A stretch of DNA of 12,969 nucleotides from an uncultured Marinosulfonomonas sp. GTDB lineage: Bacteria; Pseudomonadota; Alphaproteobacteria; Rhodobacterales; Rhodobacteraceae. The notes under the pieces were generated by a model, which saw only the letters and a program-made list of their open reading frames with translations, had not been told where the DNA came from and ran no database searches. Below are positions 1-7,450 of the stretch, piece after piece. The translations under genes were made by a program, and so were the position numbers. Every line of letters begins with the position of its first letter. The first letter of the stretch is position 1. The stretch lies in assembly GCA_947311455.1 (NCBI GenBank), contig CAMZKY010000270.1, positions 1 through 12,969 on the forward strand, in the 5' to 3' direction.

Positions 1-516
1 GTGGGCTGGCACCGGTTTGTTCTGATGCAGGAAAACCCGATTGCGGTGTTGCCACAATTCCATGGAAATCAAATTGTTGCCTATTTGATCCAGTCTCTTC
101 TTCTGGGGCTGCGGGTTGGTGTTATTGCCGTCATCGTTATGGTGTTTGCCGGTTTTGCGTTGGGGGCAATTTTTGGGAATGCCGGTACGATGCTCGGCGT
201 TTTGATTGTTGTCACGTTCTCAGTTTATCTGTTCTACCGCTGGGGTCTCGTTTTACCAGCGGCAGCTCTTGGTAATTCTATGTTTTTCAAAGAATCATGG
301 GATTCCACCGTTCTTGCATCCGGGGCAATTTGGCAGTTGTCAGCTGTTGCCTTGGGCGCATCTCTTTTGGTTATGTTGCCGCAAGTGATGAGTTCAGACC
401 TGACGTCACTGATCAACCAGATTTATACTTATGTTCTGAACTGGATCATCATGATGGTTGGCGTCAGCGTATTAACAACGCTGTATGGTATTTACGTCGA
501 AGGGCGCGACCTGTGA
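1..516 (+). CDS. Multi-pass inner-membrane protein, C-terminal part (5' end outside window)
   Basis: Open from base 1 to the TGA at 514-516. The first codon GTG is probably an internal valine, because the reading frame is open to the edge and the residues W-H-R-F-V-L look like the middle of a domain, not a start. The visible 171 residues contain about four hydrophobic segments (roughly residues 37-60, 63-83, 105-127 and 140-165), so this is an integral membrane protein. The W-H-R-F-V-L stretch followed by paired transmembrane helices resembles uncharacterised Rhodobacteraceae membrane proteins of the YIP1/YciC-like kind; that likeness is from memory and does not give a function. It lies 45 bp upstream of ilvA on the same strand, with no T-rich hairpin in between, so co-transcription is possible. 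No catalytic motif is visible. Function is unknown. Confidence 0.7.
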   Translation: MGWHRFVLMQENPIAVLPQFHGNQIVAYLIQSLLLGLRVGVIAVIVMVFAGFALGAIFGNAGTMLGVLIVVTFSVYLFYRWGLVLPAAALGNSMFFKESWDSTVLASGAIWQLSAVALGASLLVMLPQVMSSDLTSLINQIYTYVLNWIIMMVGVSVLTTLYGIYVEGRDL

Positions 517-561
517 CCAAAGGCGCGTTGCTTTTCAACCCCTTACAGGCCACCAACCCCC

Positions 562-1800
562 ATGGATAATTTTATTGACAAAGCCCGCGCCGCCACGGCC
601 GCCATGCGTGATCTTTTTGAGGTCACGCCATTGCAACGCAATGACCATCTATCTGCCCGATACGGTGCCGACATTTGGCTAAAGCGCGAAGACCTGTCTC
701 CGGTACGTTCTTACAAAATTCGAGGTGCGCTGAATGCCATGCGCAAGGTCGTGGGTAAACACGATACATTCGTCTGTGCCAGCGCCGGAAATCACGCCCA
801 AGGTGTTGCGTTTGTGTGCCGACATTTTGATGTCAAAGGCGTCATTTTTATGCCTGTAACCACCCCACAGCAAAAGATCGACAAGACCCGCGTTTTTGGC
901 GGCGACAATATCGAAATCCGTATGGTCGGGGATTATTTTGATGATACGCTGGCCTCTGCCAAGGAATACTGCGCTTCTGTTAGCGCACATTTTCTTTCGC
1001 CATTTGACGATTGCGATGTGATTGAGGGGCAGGCCTCGGTCGCAGTGGAAATGTTGGCGCAACTTGGTAAGTTACCTGATTTTATGGTCCTACCTGTTGG
1101 CGGTGGCGGCCTTTCGTCTGGTGTTGTTTCCTATCTAAAACGAACAGCGCAGGACACGGAAATCCGGTTTGTAGAGCCTGAAGGCGGCGCAAGTTTGAAA
1201 ACCGCTTTGAATGCCGGAGAATTGGTTACGCTGAACTCGGTCGATAGCTTTGTTGATGGTGCTGCGGTCGCCCGCATCGGGGACAAAAACTTTGAAATCC
1301 TTGCAGATGTTAATCCCGATCACGTTCATACTTGCCACGAAGATCGTATCTGCACAACGATCATAGAAATGCTGAATATCGAGGGCATCGTGTTAGAGCC
1401 TGCTGGCGCTTTGTCTGTTGATATTCTACCCGAGATTGCGCATCAGATTAAAGGCAAAACCGTGGTTTGCGTAACCTCCGGCGGTAACTTTGATTTTGAG
1501 CGATTGCCAGAAGTGAAAGAACGCGCGCAGCGGTATCTGGGGCTGAAAAAATATTTCATCCTGCGCCTGCCACAACGCCCCGGTGCCCTTAAGGATTTTC
1601 TAAATATTCTTGGCCCCGACGAAGATATCGCGCGCTTTGAATATTTGAAGAAATCAGCGCGGAATTTTGGCTCTGTTTTAATAGGTATTGAAACCAAAGA
1701 CGCAAAAAACTTTGACGTGTTGTTCGAAAAACTTGATAAGCTGGGTTTTGGCTACACCGACATCACCAATGACGAGGCTGTCGCGCAGTTTATCATTTAG
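562..1800 (+). CDS. ilvA: Threonine ammonia-lyase (threonine dehydratase), biosynthetic short form
   Basis: PLP enzyme that deaminates L-threonine to 2-oxobutanoate and ammonia, the first step of isoleucine synthesis, in the cytoplasm. The 412-aa product shows the PLP-lysine motif S-Y-K-I-R-G-A with Lys52, the Ser/Ala-G-N-H-A-Q-G substrate loop near 74-81, the phosphate-binding glycine loop P-V-G-G-G-G at 178-183, and T-S-G-G-N at 305-309. After about residue 328 comes one ACT-like regulatory domain (Y-F-I-L-R-L-P-Q-R-P-G-A-L), the arrangement of the short IlvA form with a single C-terminal regulatory unit, unlike the two in E. coli IlvA. Feedback control by isoleucine is therefore likely but inferred. 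The start ATG at 562 fits family N-termini. Directly upstream is a C/A-rich stretch with no Shine-Dalgarno, which is unusual compared with other genes here. Its stop shares four bases with the stop of the convergent Hpt gene. Confidence 0.95.
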   Translation: MDNFIDKARAATAAMRDLFEVTPLQRNDHLSARYGADIWLKREDLSPVRSYKIRGALNAMRKVVGKHDTFVCASAGNHAQGVAFVCRHFDVKGVIFMPVTTPQQKIDKTRVFGGDNIEIRMVGDYFDDTLASAKEYCASVSAHFLSPFDDCDVIEGQASVAVEMLAQLGKLPDFMVLPVGGGGLSSGVVSYLKRTAQDTEIRFVEPEGGASLKTALNAGELVTLNSVDSFVDGAAVARIGDKNFEILADVNPDHVHTCHEDRICTTIIEMLNIEGIVLEPAGALSVDILPEIAHQIKGKTVVCVTSGGNFDFERLPEVKERAQRYLGLKKYFILRLPQRPGALKDFLNILGPDEDIARFEYLKKSARNFGSVLIGIETKDAKNFDVLFEKLDKLGFGYTDITNDEAVAQFII

Positions 1801-2126
1801 GCTGCCGGGTTTTCTGGGCTTGCCCAGAATTCTGTCTTAGACGCTGCGTAAGATTGGTATATTTTATCCATATCAATATCCCCCGCCTGTCCATTTGCCG
1901 CTGCCGTTTCGCCAACTTGGCAAAGTTTGCTAAAATGCGCAAACCCCAGGCTAAGCGCACTGCCTTTTAGAAAATGGAGATCATCTTCCATTGTGGCTTC
2001 GCTTGGCGCTGCAATTAACCTAACCATCACCTCTTCTACTTCTTTTAAAAACATTTCAAAGACTTCTGCAAAATCCTCCGCACCAACTTCTTCTCGAAGC
2101 TCATTCGCTCTTTCCCAATCAATCAT
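1797..2126 (-). CDS. Hpt (histidine phosphotransfer) domain protein
   Basis: A stand-alone 109-residue histidine phosphotransferase. The signature H-F-L-K-G-S-A-L-S-L-G-F runs from residue 51, with His51 the expected phospho-accepting residue, set in a helical protein rich in Glu and Ala as Hpt four-helix bundles are. Such proteins shuttle phosphoryl groups between receiver domains of hybrid kinases and response regulators in the cytoplasm. I chose the ATG at 2126 over the in-frame ATG at 2186 because a strong Shine-Dalgarno (GGAGGG, complement of 2131-2136) sits four bases before it, and because the extra 20 residues (Cys, Trp and Pro rich) do not look like Hpt sequence. It is divergent from the receiver-PP2C gene at 2285 with 158 bp between starts, suggesting that protein is its partner (inference). 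No histidine kinase lies in the window. Its stop overlaps that of ilvA within TTAG (1797-1800). Confidence 0.88.
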   Translation of the reverse strand: MIDWERANELREEVGAEDFAEVFEMFLKEVEEVMVRLIAAPSEATMEDDLHFLKGSALSLGFAHFSKLCQVGETAAANGQAGDIDMDKIYQSYAASKTEFWASPENPAA

Positions 2127-2130
2127 TTCA

Positions 2131-2136
2131 CCCTCC
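2131..2136 (-). promoter_or_regulatory. Shine-Dalgarno that fixes the Hpt start
   Basis: GGAGGG on the minus strand, four bases before the ATG at 2126-2124. It supports the 109-aa start over the longer reading from 2186, which has no comparable site. Confidence 0.7.
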
Positions 2137-2284
2137 GGTAATGCACCCACACAAAACCAATTTGGGCAATACAATTTAACGATCAATGAATTTACTGGGG
2201 TGAAGTATTTTCAATTTGAACATTCACGCTACGTTAAATGGTTACTGCGATTTGTTATCAAACAACACGTTGGAGTACTAGCTC

Positions 2285-3568
2285 ATGCAAAATCGGCTTC
2301 ACAATTCACAGAAGAAATCACTCGAAATTCCCGAGATCAAATCAGGTGTGGTGCAAAAGATTTTGGTTGTGGATGACAGTGGAGTTCAGCGTAAAATCCT
2401 TTGCTCTTCTCTTAAACGGCGCGGGTATGATGTTATCGAGGCTGCCTCCGGTTTTGAAGCGTTGGAAATTTGCAAAACGGATGCGCCCGATTTAATTCTT
2501 AGTGATTGGATGATGCCCGGAATGAACGGGCTTGATTTTTGCAAAGCTTTTCGCGCGATGAAGCGTTCGAGTTATGGCTATTTTATCCTACTTACTTCAA
2601 AAAATGAAAAAGGTCAGGTTGTTCATGGGCTTAATGTTGGAGCGGACGATTTTTTAACCAAACCCGTTAACGCCGAGGAGCTTCACGCTCGTATCCGCGC
2701 TGGTGAGCGTATATTGGAAATGGAAAAAAAGCTTACCGTGCAAAATAAGGTGGTATCGAATACCCTGGCCGAAATTCAGTGTTTGTATGATTCCATTGAT
2801 CGGGATTTATTAGAGGCCAAAAAGCTCCAGCAATCCCTGATACGGGAACGATACAGGGATTTTAAATCAGCCGAAATTTCATTGTTACTTCAATCAAGCG
2901 GCCATGTCGGTGGTGATTTGGTTGGGTTTTTCCCGATTAACAAAACCCAGATTGGGCTATTTGCGATTGACGTATCGGGCCACGGAATTACATCTGCCAT
3001 GATGACCGCGCGTTTAGCTGGCTTTTTGTCGGGGGGAACACCCGACCAAAATTTGGCGCTTCTGCAAGATCAAAATGGAAATTATATCGCAAGAAGCCCC
3101 GCCAAGGTAACAGAGCAGCTCAATACCATTGTGCTTGAGGAAATGGATACGGAGCACTATTTTACCATGGTTTTGGCTCACATTAACATCGAAACTGGAT
3201 CAATTACAGCGTCGCAAGCCGGGCATCCGCATCCAATAATTCAGCGCGCAAACGGCAAAACAGAATTATGCGGTGATGGGGGGCTGCCAGTTGGATTGAT
3301 TCCGAATGCAGAATTTACTGATTTTAATCTACAACTGGAAAAAGGGGATCGGCTATTTGTTATGTCTGATGGCGTTACTGAATGCCCTGATAAAGACGGA
3401 AATCTTTTGGACGAAGACGGAACAATTGATTTTCTGAACCGCCATCAAACCGTTAAAGGGCCGGCCTTTCTTGAGGCGCTAATGTGGGATCTGAATAGAT
3501 TTTCTGGGTGGACAGATTTTCCAGATGATGTCTCTGCCGTTCTTTTGGAATTTAACGGCACCGAATAA
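2285..3568 (+). CDS. Response regulator receiver fused to PP2C-type serine phosphatase (RsbU/SpoIIE-like)
   Basis: 427-aa cytoplasmic signalling protein. A receiver domain covers about residues 24-140: acidic pocket Asp30/Asp31, phospho-acceptor Asp74 in L-S-D-W-M-M-P-G-M-N-G, Thr104 and Lys126 in T-K-P. A helical, coiled-coil-like linker follows (about 140-192), then a SpoIIE/PP2C phosphatase domain to the end. Metal-binding acids are in place: Asp211 (G-G-D-L), Asp229 (D-V-S-G-H-G), Asp362 (S-D-G-V-T-E) and Asp414/Asp415 (D-D-V-S). Relatives such as RsbU, and RbaY of Rhodobacter capsulatus, dephosphorylate an anti-sigma antagonist to switch on a stress response; that role here is inference. 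The ATG at 2285 has GGAG at 2272-2275. It is divergent from the Hpt gene, the probable phosphodonor. No antagonist (STAS) or anti-sigma kinase gene is in the window. Its 3' end overlaps the convergent Nudix gene by 17 bp. Confidence 0.93.
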   Translation: MQNRLHNSQKKSLEIPEIKSGVVQKILVVDDSGVQRKILCSSLKRRGYDVIEAASGFEALEICKTDAPDLILSDWMMPGMNGLDFCKAFRAMKRSSYGYFILLTSKNEKGQVVHGLNVGADDFLTKPVNAEELHARIRAGERILEMEKKLTVQNKVVSNTLAEIQCLYDSIDRDLLEAKKLQQSLIRERYRDFKSAEISLLLQSSGHVGGDLVGFFPINKTQIGLFAIDVSGHGITSAMMTARLAGFLSGGTPDQNLALLQDQNGNYIARSPAKVTEQLNTIVLEEMDTEHYFTMVLAHINIETGSITASQAGHPHPIIQRANGKTELCGDGGLPVGLIPNAEFTDFNLQLEKGDRLFVMSDGVTECPDKDGNLLDEDGTIDFLNRHQTVKGPAFLEALMWDLNRFSGWTDFPDDVSAVLLEFNGTE

Positions 3569-3995
3569 ACGTATTGACAAAATGCCTGTCGCCTTCATTT
3601 GCAAGCATCTCTATTGCATCACTCGGCACCGCAAATAGGGCTTGGTGAAATTTCTCAGTTGGATCGCCCATTTTAATTACCGGCGTTGCAACAAAAATAT
3701 GCGCTACTTTTTCAGCCCAAAGATCGTATTCCGGCATGTAAGTGTACCGCCTATAAACCCCAAGCTTTCTGGGATTTGCAATTTTCCAACCTGTTTCTTC
3801 CATAACCTCGCGATGTACAGCTGCGATTGCCGATTCACCAGGATCGATCCCCCCACCAGGCAGCTGAATCTCCGGTTTTGGAAGCTCTTGGAATGTGAGC
3901 AGCAAATGATTTTTATGGGGAAGAATTGCATATGCCCCCGCACGCACTATATATCGTTTATCATTGCGAACCGGCTCACCAAAACGTCTGATCAT
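3552..3995 (-). CDS. Nudix hydrolase
   Basis: 147-aa Nudix-fold pyrophosphohydrolase, which would hydrolyse a nucleoside diphosphate linked to another moiety using Mg2+. The complete Nudix box G-x5-E-x7-R-E-V-M-E-E-T-G-W spans residues 48-70, with the metal-binding R-E-x2-E-E group at 62-67. The preceding L-P-G-G-G-I-D-P-G-E is typical of MutT/ADP-ribose-pyrophosphatase-like members, but the substrate cannot be read from sequence. There is no signal peptide, so it is cytoplasmic. The ATG at 3995 is preceded by an A/G-rich stretch containing AAGG, a moderate ribosome binding site. It is divergent from hslO (133 bp between starts). Its last codons lie inside the end of the receiver-PP2C gene (17 bp, stop to stop), leaving no room for a terminator on either side. 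Confidence 0.92.
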   Translation of the reverse strand: MIRRFGEPVRNDKRYIVRAGAYAILPHKNHLLLTFQELPKPEIQLPGGGIDPGESAIAAVHREVMEETGWKIANPRKLGVYRRYTYMPEYDLWAEKVAHIFVATPVIKMGDPTEKFHQALFAVPSDAIEMLANEGDRHFVNTFIRCR

Positions 3996-4128
3996 GCTTC
4001 TTACCTTTTATGTTTGTTTGATTGTGATTTCAGACGACTTAAGATTCAAGAGATATCTTTCGGCAAAAATAGAGTTGCCCCAGTAATTCAAGCAGGTTAA
4101 TCCGCATAGAAGATTTAGGAATAGTAAG

Positions 4129-5079
4129 ATGAGCAACAAAATTTCTTGGGATGATACAATCCTGCCGTTTCAATTAGATAATGCTGATATTCGCGGCCGA
4201 ATTGCACGGCTAGACGGGCTGCTTGGGCAAATATTAGCTCAACATAATTATCCTACCGTGATTGAGGCCCTTATTGCCGAAACATCCCTGTTAGTCGCGC
4301 TTATTGGCCAAACAATGAAGCTGCGGTGGAAGCTGTCGATCCAAATCCGTGGTGATGGGCCGGCCCGAATTGTTGCAGCCGATTACTATGCCCCCACAAA
4401 AGATGGCGAGCCTGCTAAAATTCGGGCTTATGCAAGTTTTGACAAAGATCGACTATCCAATACTGAAGACCCGTTTTCGCAGATAGGGAAGGGTTATTTC
4501 GCAATTCTAATCGATCAAGGTAGCGGCACAGAACCTTACCAAGGGATCACACCGCTTGATAAAGGTTCGCTTGCTGAGTGTGCAAAAGCCTATTTTGATC
4601 AGTCTGAACAAATTCCAACACGGTTTGAGTTGGCCTTCGGGCGCTCAACGATGGCGGGGCAGCCTGAACAATGGCGCGCCGGAGGCGTGATGTTACAGCA
4701 AATGCCCAAAGCATCTCCATTAAAAGAAGGCGCGCCAAAAGCGCCCGTTTTACCAGATGAAACCGAGTTGGAAAATTGGAACCGCGCCAATATTTTGTTA
4801 GATAGTGTTGAGAAGTTAGAGCTTATCGGGCCAACGGTAACACCTGTTGAATTACTAATTCGATTGTTTCACGAAGAATCGCCTCGCGTATTTGACACGC
4901 AAAAAGCTGAATTCGGGTGTTCCTGCTCAGAAGATAAAGTGCGCCAAAGTATGTCGATTTATTCCGCCAAGGACATCACCCATATGACAACGCCGGAGGG
5001 TACTGTTACAGCTGATTGTCAGTTTTGCGGTGCCCACTATCAGCTTGACCCAAAAACCCTTGGGTTTGAGGCGACTTAG
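4129..5079 (+). CDS. hslO: Redox-regulated molecular chaperone Hsp33
   Basis: 316-aa cytoplasmic holdase that is switched on by oxidative unfolding and protects proteins from aggregation. The C-terminal zinc/redox switch is complete: C264-S-C266, then 30 residues, then C297-Q-F-C300, matching the family pattern C-x-C-x27-32-C-x2-C. The N-terminal substrate-binding domain includes L-R-W-K-L-S-I-Q-I-R-G-D-G-P near 65-78, a typical Hsp33 stretch. The length is slightly above the E. coli protein (about 292 aa). The ATG at 4129 has AGGA at 4117-4120. It opens a tight same-strand run in which the next gene starts 7 bp after its stop. The 133-bp divergent gap upstream must hold its promoter; I could not recognise a convincing heat-shock promoter there. 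Confidence 0.95.
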   Translation: MSNKISWDDTILPFQLDNADIRGRIARLDGLLGQILAQHNYPTVIEALIAETSLLVALIGQTMKLRWKLSIQIRGDGPARIVAADYYAPTKDGEPAKIRAYASFDKDRLSNTEDPFSQIGKGYFAILIDQGSGTEPYQGITPLDKGSLAECAKAYFDQSEQIPTRFELAFGRSTMAGQPEQWRAGGVMLQQMPKASPLKEGAPKAPVLPDETELENWNRANILLDSVEKLELIGPTVTPVELLIRLFHEESPRVFDTQKAEFGCSCSEDKVRQSMSIYSAKDITHMTTPEGTVTADCQFCGAHYQLDPKTLGFEAT

Positions 5080-5086
5080 ACACGAT

Positions 5087-5689
5087 ATGGAACAAAGCAA
5101 AACCATTTCAAAACTAAAAAAGGCTCTTTCTAAACACGCCAACCCGTCATCGGATTATGATTTAAACGCAAAGTATATGCCGCCCAAAGATATGGTTTTA
5201 CGGGATGCCGCGGTTTTGGTTCCTATAGCGATTTCAGATTCAGAACCGATGGTAATTTTAACCAAGCGGTCATCAAAGCTAAAACATCACCCAGGCCAGG
5301 TTTCTTTTCCCGGTGGCAAACGTGAGGATTCCGACAAAGATCTAGAGCATACCGCGTTACGTGAATCATACGAGGAAATCGGTTTGATCCCCTCTGATGC
5401 CAAGATAATCGGCAGCCTTCCCACACATCAAACTATAACGTCCTTTTCAGTAACCCCGTTTGTGGCCTTAATTAAAAAACCCTTTGCTCCAATACCCGAT
5501 CATGGCGAGGTGGAAGAAGTGTTTACCGTTCCCTTTTCTTTCCTATCAGATCTAAATAATTATTCCGTTCAATATCGGTTTTGGCGTGGCAAAAAGCGGC
5601 TTTATTATACTGTTCCCTACGGCCCTTATTACCTCTGGGGGGCGACAGCGCGTATTTTGTTCGGCCTCGCCAGCATGACGGCCTCATGA
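5087..5689 (+). CDS. CoA pyrophosphatase (Nudix family)
   Basis: 200-aa Nudix hydrolase of the CoA-cleaving subfamily, which splits coenzyme A or its oxidised/acylated forms to 3',5'-ADP and a phosphopantetheine product. The subfamily signature L-T-K-R-S-S-K-L-K-H-H-P-G-Q-V-S-F-P-G-G runs from about residue 58 to 77 and leads into the Nudix box, whose R-E-S-Y-E-E-I-G-L core is at 92-100. The signature L-x-x-R-S-x-x-L-x-x-H-x-G-Q-V-x-F-P-G-G is what distinguishes it from general Nudix enzymes. I placed the start at ATG 5087, 7 bp after the hslO stop; an upstream in-frame ATG at 5030 would overlap hslO by 50 bp and add residues unlike the family. The nearest Shine-Dalgarno (GAGG, 5068-5071) is rather far away, so coupling to hslO translation is likely. 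The stop overlaps the next start in ATGA. Confidence 0.92.
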   Translation: MEQSKTISKLKKALSKHANPSSDYDLNAKYMPPKDMVLRDAAVLVPIAISDSEPMVILTKRSSKLKHHPGQVSFPGGKREDSDKDLEHTALRESYEEIGLIPSDAKIIGSLPTHQTITSFSVTPFVALIKKPFAPIPDHGEVEEVFTVPFSFLSDLNNYSVQYRFWRGKKRLYYTVPYGPYYLWGATARILFGLASMTAS

Positions 5690-6858
5690 CCAAAGTTTCC
5701 GGAAATTGGCTAAAAGCCACGGCTACGCAATCCGTTTTTGAAATGTTGAGCATCGCGGGGTACAAATGCTTTTTTGTGGGTGGCTGTGTGCGCAACGCGC
5801 TGCTGGACGAACCGGTAAATGATATTGATCTTTCTACAAACGCCCTGCCGCAAACCGTAATCAATCTTGCTAAAAAGGCCGGTTTGCGGGCCATTCCTAC
5901 CGGCATAGATCATGGTACCGTTACCGTTGTTTCCAATGGCATCGCACATGAAATCACAACATTCCGCAAAGATGTTGAAACAGACGGGCGGCACGCAAAC
6001 GTCGTCTTTTCAAACGATATTGCCGAGGATGCCAAAAGGCGTGATTTCACCTTAAACGCAATTTACTGCGACAGGAAGGGCGGTATTGTAGATCCTTTAA
6101 ACGGAATGCCAGATTTAAAAAACCGACGCATTGCATTCATTTTGGATCCAACCCAAAGGATTAAAGAAGATTATTTGAGAATACTGCGCTTTTTCCGCTT
6201 CTACGCGTGGTATGGCGATCCGCAACATGGGATAGATTCGGAAGGGTTGGCTGCTTGCGCAAGCAATCTGGATGGTCTTCATACGCTTTCAAAAGAACGC
6301 GTTAGCTCCGAAATTTTAAAGCTGTTGAGTGCGAAAAATCCCGCCGCCAGTTTGGCCGCTATGGAGCAATCGGGGGTTTTGGCACAAATTTTACCAGGTG
6401 CCACCACAAAAACGCTTCCGGTTTTGATTCATTTCGAAGAGGCAGTTAATGCCGCCCCAAACCCTTTGCGCCGATTGGCATCCTTGGGATTGTTTAATTG
6501 GGATAACGAGCTGCGGTTAAGTAAAAAGCAAACCAAGCAGCTAAATATTTTGAAAAATGGCCTGAATGAAAATCAAAGCCCTTTAACACTGGGATATTTA
6601 TTTGGCCCAGACCTTACACTGGATATAATTCTGCTAAAATCCGCAATGCTTGAATTGCCACTTCCTGACGATATGCTTTCCCAAATCGAAAAAGGATCGC
6701 AAAACAAGTTCCCGATTCAGGCGTGCGATCTAATGCCAAAACACAATGGAAAAGCGCTTGGAAAAAAATTGAAAAGGCTGGAGGCGCTGTGGCTTTCATC
6801 CGATATGAAAGCCACAAAGCCAGAGTTACTTAACAGTGTTGACCAGAGCGATGGTTGA
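5686..6858 (+). CDS. cca: CCA tRNA nucleotidyltransferase
   Basis: 390-aa class II nucleotidyltransferase that adds or repairs the 3'-terminal CCA of tRNAs. Motifs in order: G-G-x-V-R-N at 32-37, catalytic D-x-D (Asp46, Asp48) in N-D-I-D-L-S, R-R-D-F-T-L-N-A at 118-125, the nucleotide-selecting helix R-I-K-E-D-Y-L-R-I-L-R-F-F-R-F at 158-172 (Asp162, Arg165), and E-R-V-S-S-E-I at 204-210. No HD phosphohydrolase domain is visible, so it is the short alphaproteobacterial kind. The ATG at 5686 overlaps the previous stop as ATGA, indicating translational coupling; the same frame is open further upstream to 5581, but that part lies inside the CoA pyrophosphatase gene and is not family-like. The 3' end overlaps the LysE-type gene by 8 bp. 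Confidence 0.95.
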   Translation: MTKVSGNWLKATATQSVFEMLSIAGYKCFFVGGCVRNALLDEPVNDIDLSTNALPQTVINLAKKAGLRAIPTGIDHGTVTVVSNGIAHEITTFRKDVETDGRHANVVFSNDIAEDAKRRDFTLNAIYCDRKGGIVDPLNGMPDLKNRRIAFILDPTQRIKEDYLRILRFFRFYAWYGDPQHGIDSEGLAACASNLDGLHTLSKERVSSEILKLLSAKNPAASLAAMEQSGVLAQILPGATTKTLPVLIHFEEAVNAAPNPLRRLASLGLFNWDNELRLSKKQTKQLNILKNGLNENQSPLTLGYLFGPDLTLDIILLKSAMLELPLPDDMLSQIEKGSQNKFPIQACDLMPKHNGKALGKKLKRLEALWLSSDMKATKPELLNSVDQSDG

Positions 6859-7432
6859 TCCCCTATACATTTTCGTTTTCGCCGGTTTGTTTTCACCCGG
6901 CCCAAATGTAATTATGCTCACCACATCCGGTGCGCAGTTTGGATTTTCACGAACCCTCCCGCATCTTTTTGGCGTCGTTATTGGCGTGGGAATAACCGCA
7001 GCATTAACCGGATTTGGAATCGGTGCATTATTAGACGCCCGACAAGGTTTGCAAATTGTCCTAAAGATTTCAGCTGCAATCTGGATATTCTACATGGCGT
7101 TTCAGCTTTGGCAAACCACCCTAAAAGCCCGCGCAAACCCTACAGAAAAACCTTTTTCGTTTGTGGAGGCTGTGCTGTTTCAATGGATTAACCCAAAGGT
7201 TTGGGCTGTCGCTATTTCTGCATCGGCAGGATATAGTGCTGGTCTTGAGCCTTTGCAAAACGCGTTCCGTTTGGGTTTTGCATTTTCCGGGTTAAACTTG
7301 TTTGTATGCTTGTTTTGGACGTTTGCAGGATCATTGCTTGCAATGTTGATCACAAATTCAAGCATCAATCGGGTGTTTTTGCGGATTATGGCGATATTGC
7401 TGGCATGCTCTGCTGTGTTGGTTTTTGTGTAA
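6851..7432 (+). CDS. LysE/RhtB-family amino-acid exporter
   Basis: 193-aa inner-membrane protein with about five to six hydrophobic segments. The N-terminal pattern F-A-G-L-F-S-P-G-P-N within the first 20 residues, followed by a G-V-V-I-G-V-G-I helix, is the hallmark of LysE/RhtB/RarD-like exporters, and W-I-N-P-K-V-W-A near the middle is also typical. Members export amino acids or derivatives by proton antiport; the substrate cannot be told from sequence. I chose ATG 6851, which overlaps the cca stop by 8 bp; GTG 6836 or TTG 6839 would add only five or four residues. No clear Shine-Dalgarno precedes it, again suggesting coupling. The membership of an exporter in a run of chaperone and RNA-processing genes looks incidental to function. 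Confidence 0.88.
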   Translation: MVDPLYIFVFAGLFSPGPNVIMLTTSGAQFGFSRTLPHLFGVVIGVGITAALTGFGIGALLDARQGLQIVLKISAAIWIFYMAFQLWQTTLKARANPTEKPFSFVEAVLFQWINPKVWAVAISASAGYSAGLEPLQNAFRLGFAFSGLNLFVCLFWTFAGSLLAMLITNSSINRVFLRIMAILLACSAVLVFV

Positions 7433-7450
7433 AAGTAGTTTGGAAACGAA

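Noticed and set aside
2176..2190. CtrA-like box TTAA-N7-TGAA in the divergent Hpt / receiver-PP2C region
   Set aside because: The second half-site has a mismatch and such degenerate pairs are common in AT-rich intergenic DNA; not strong enough without conservation.
4054..4082. Possible heat-shock (sigma-32) promoter before hslO, with CTTTCGG and CCCCAG
   Set aside because: The -35 part matches the CTTGAAA consensus at too few positions and the -10 part is partial, so it cannot be told from chance.
3642..4100. Plus-strand open frame of 152 codons opposite the Nudix gene
   Set aside because: It is antisense to a complete Nudix box, has an irregular composition and no family resemblance.
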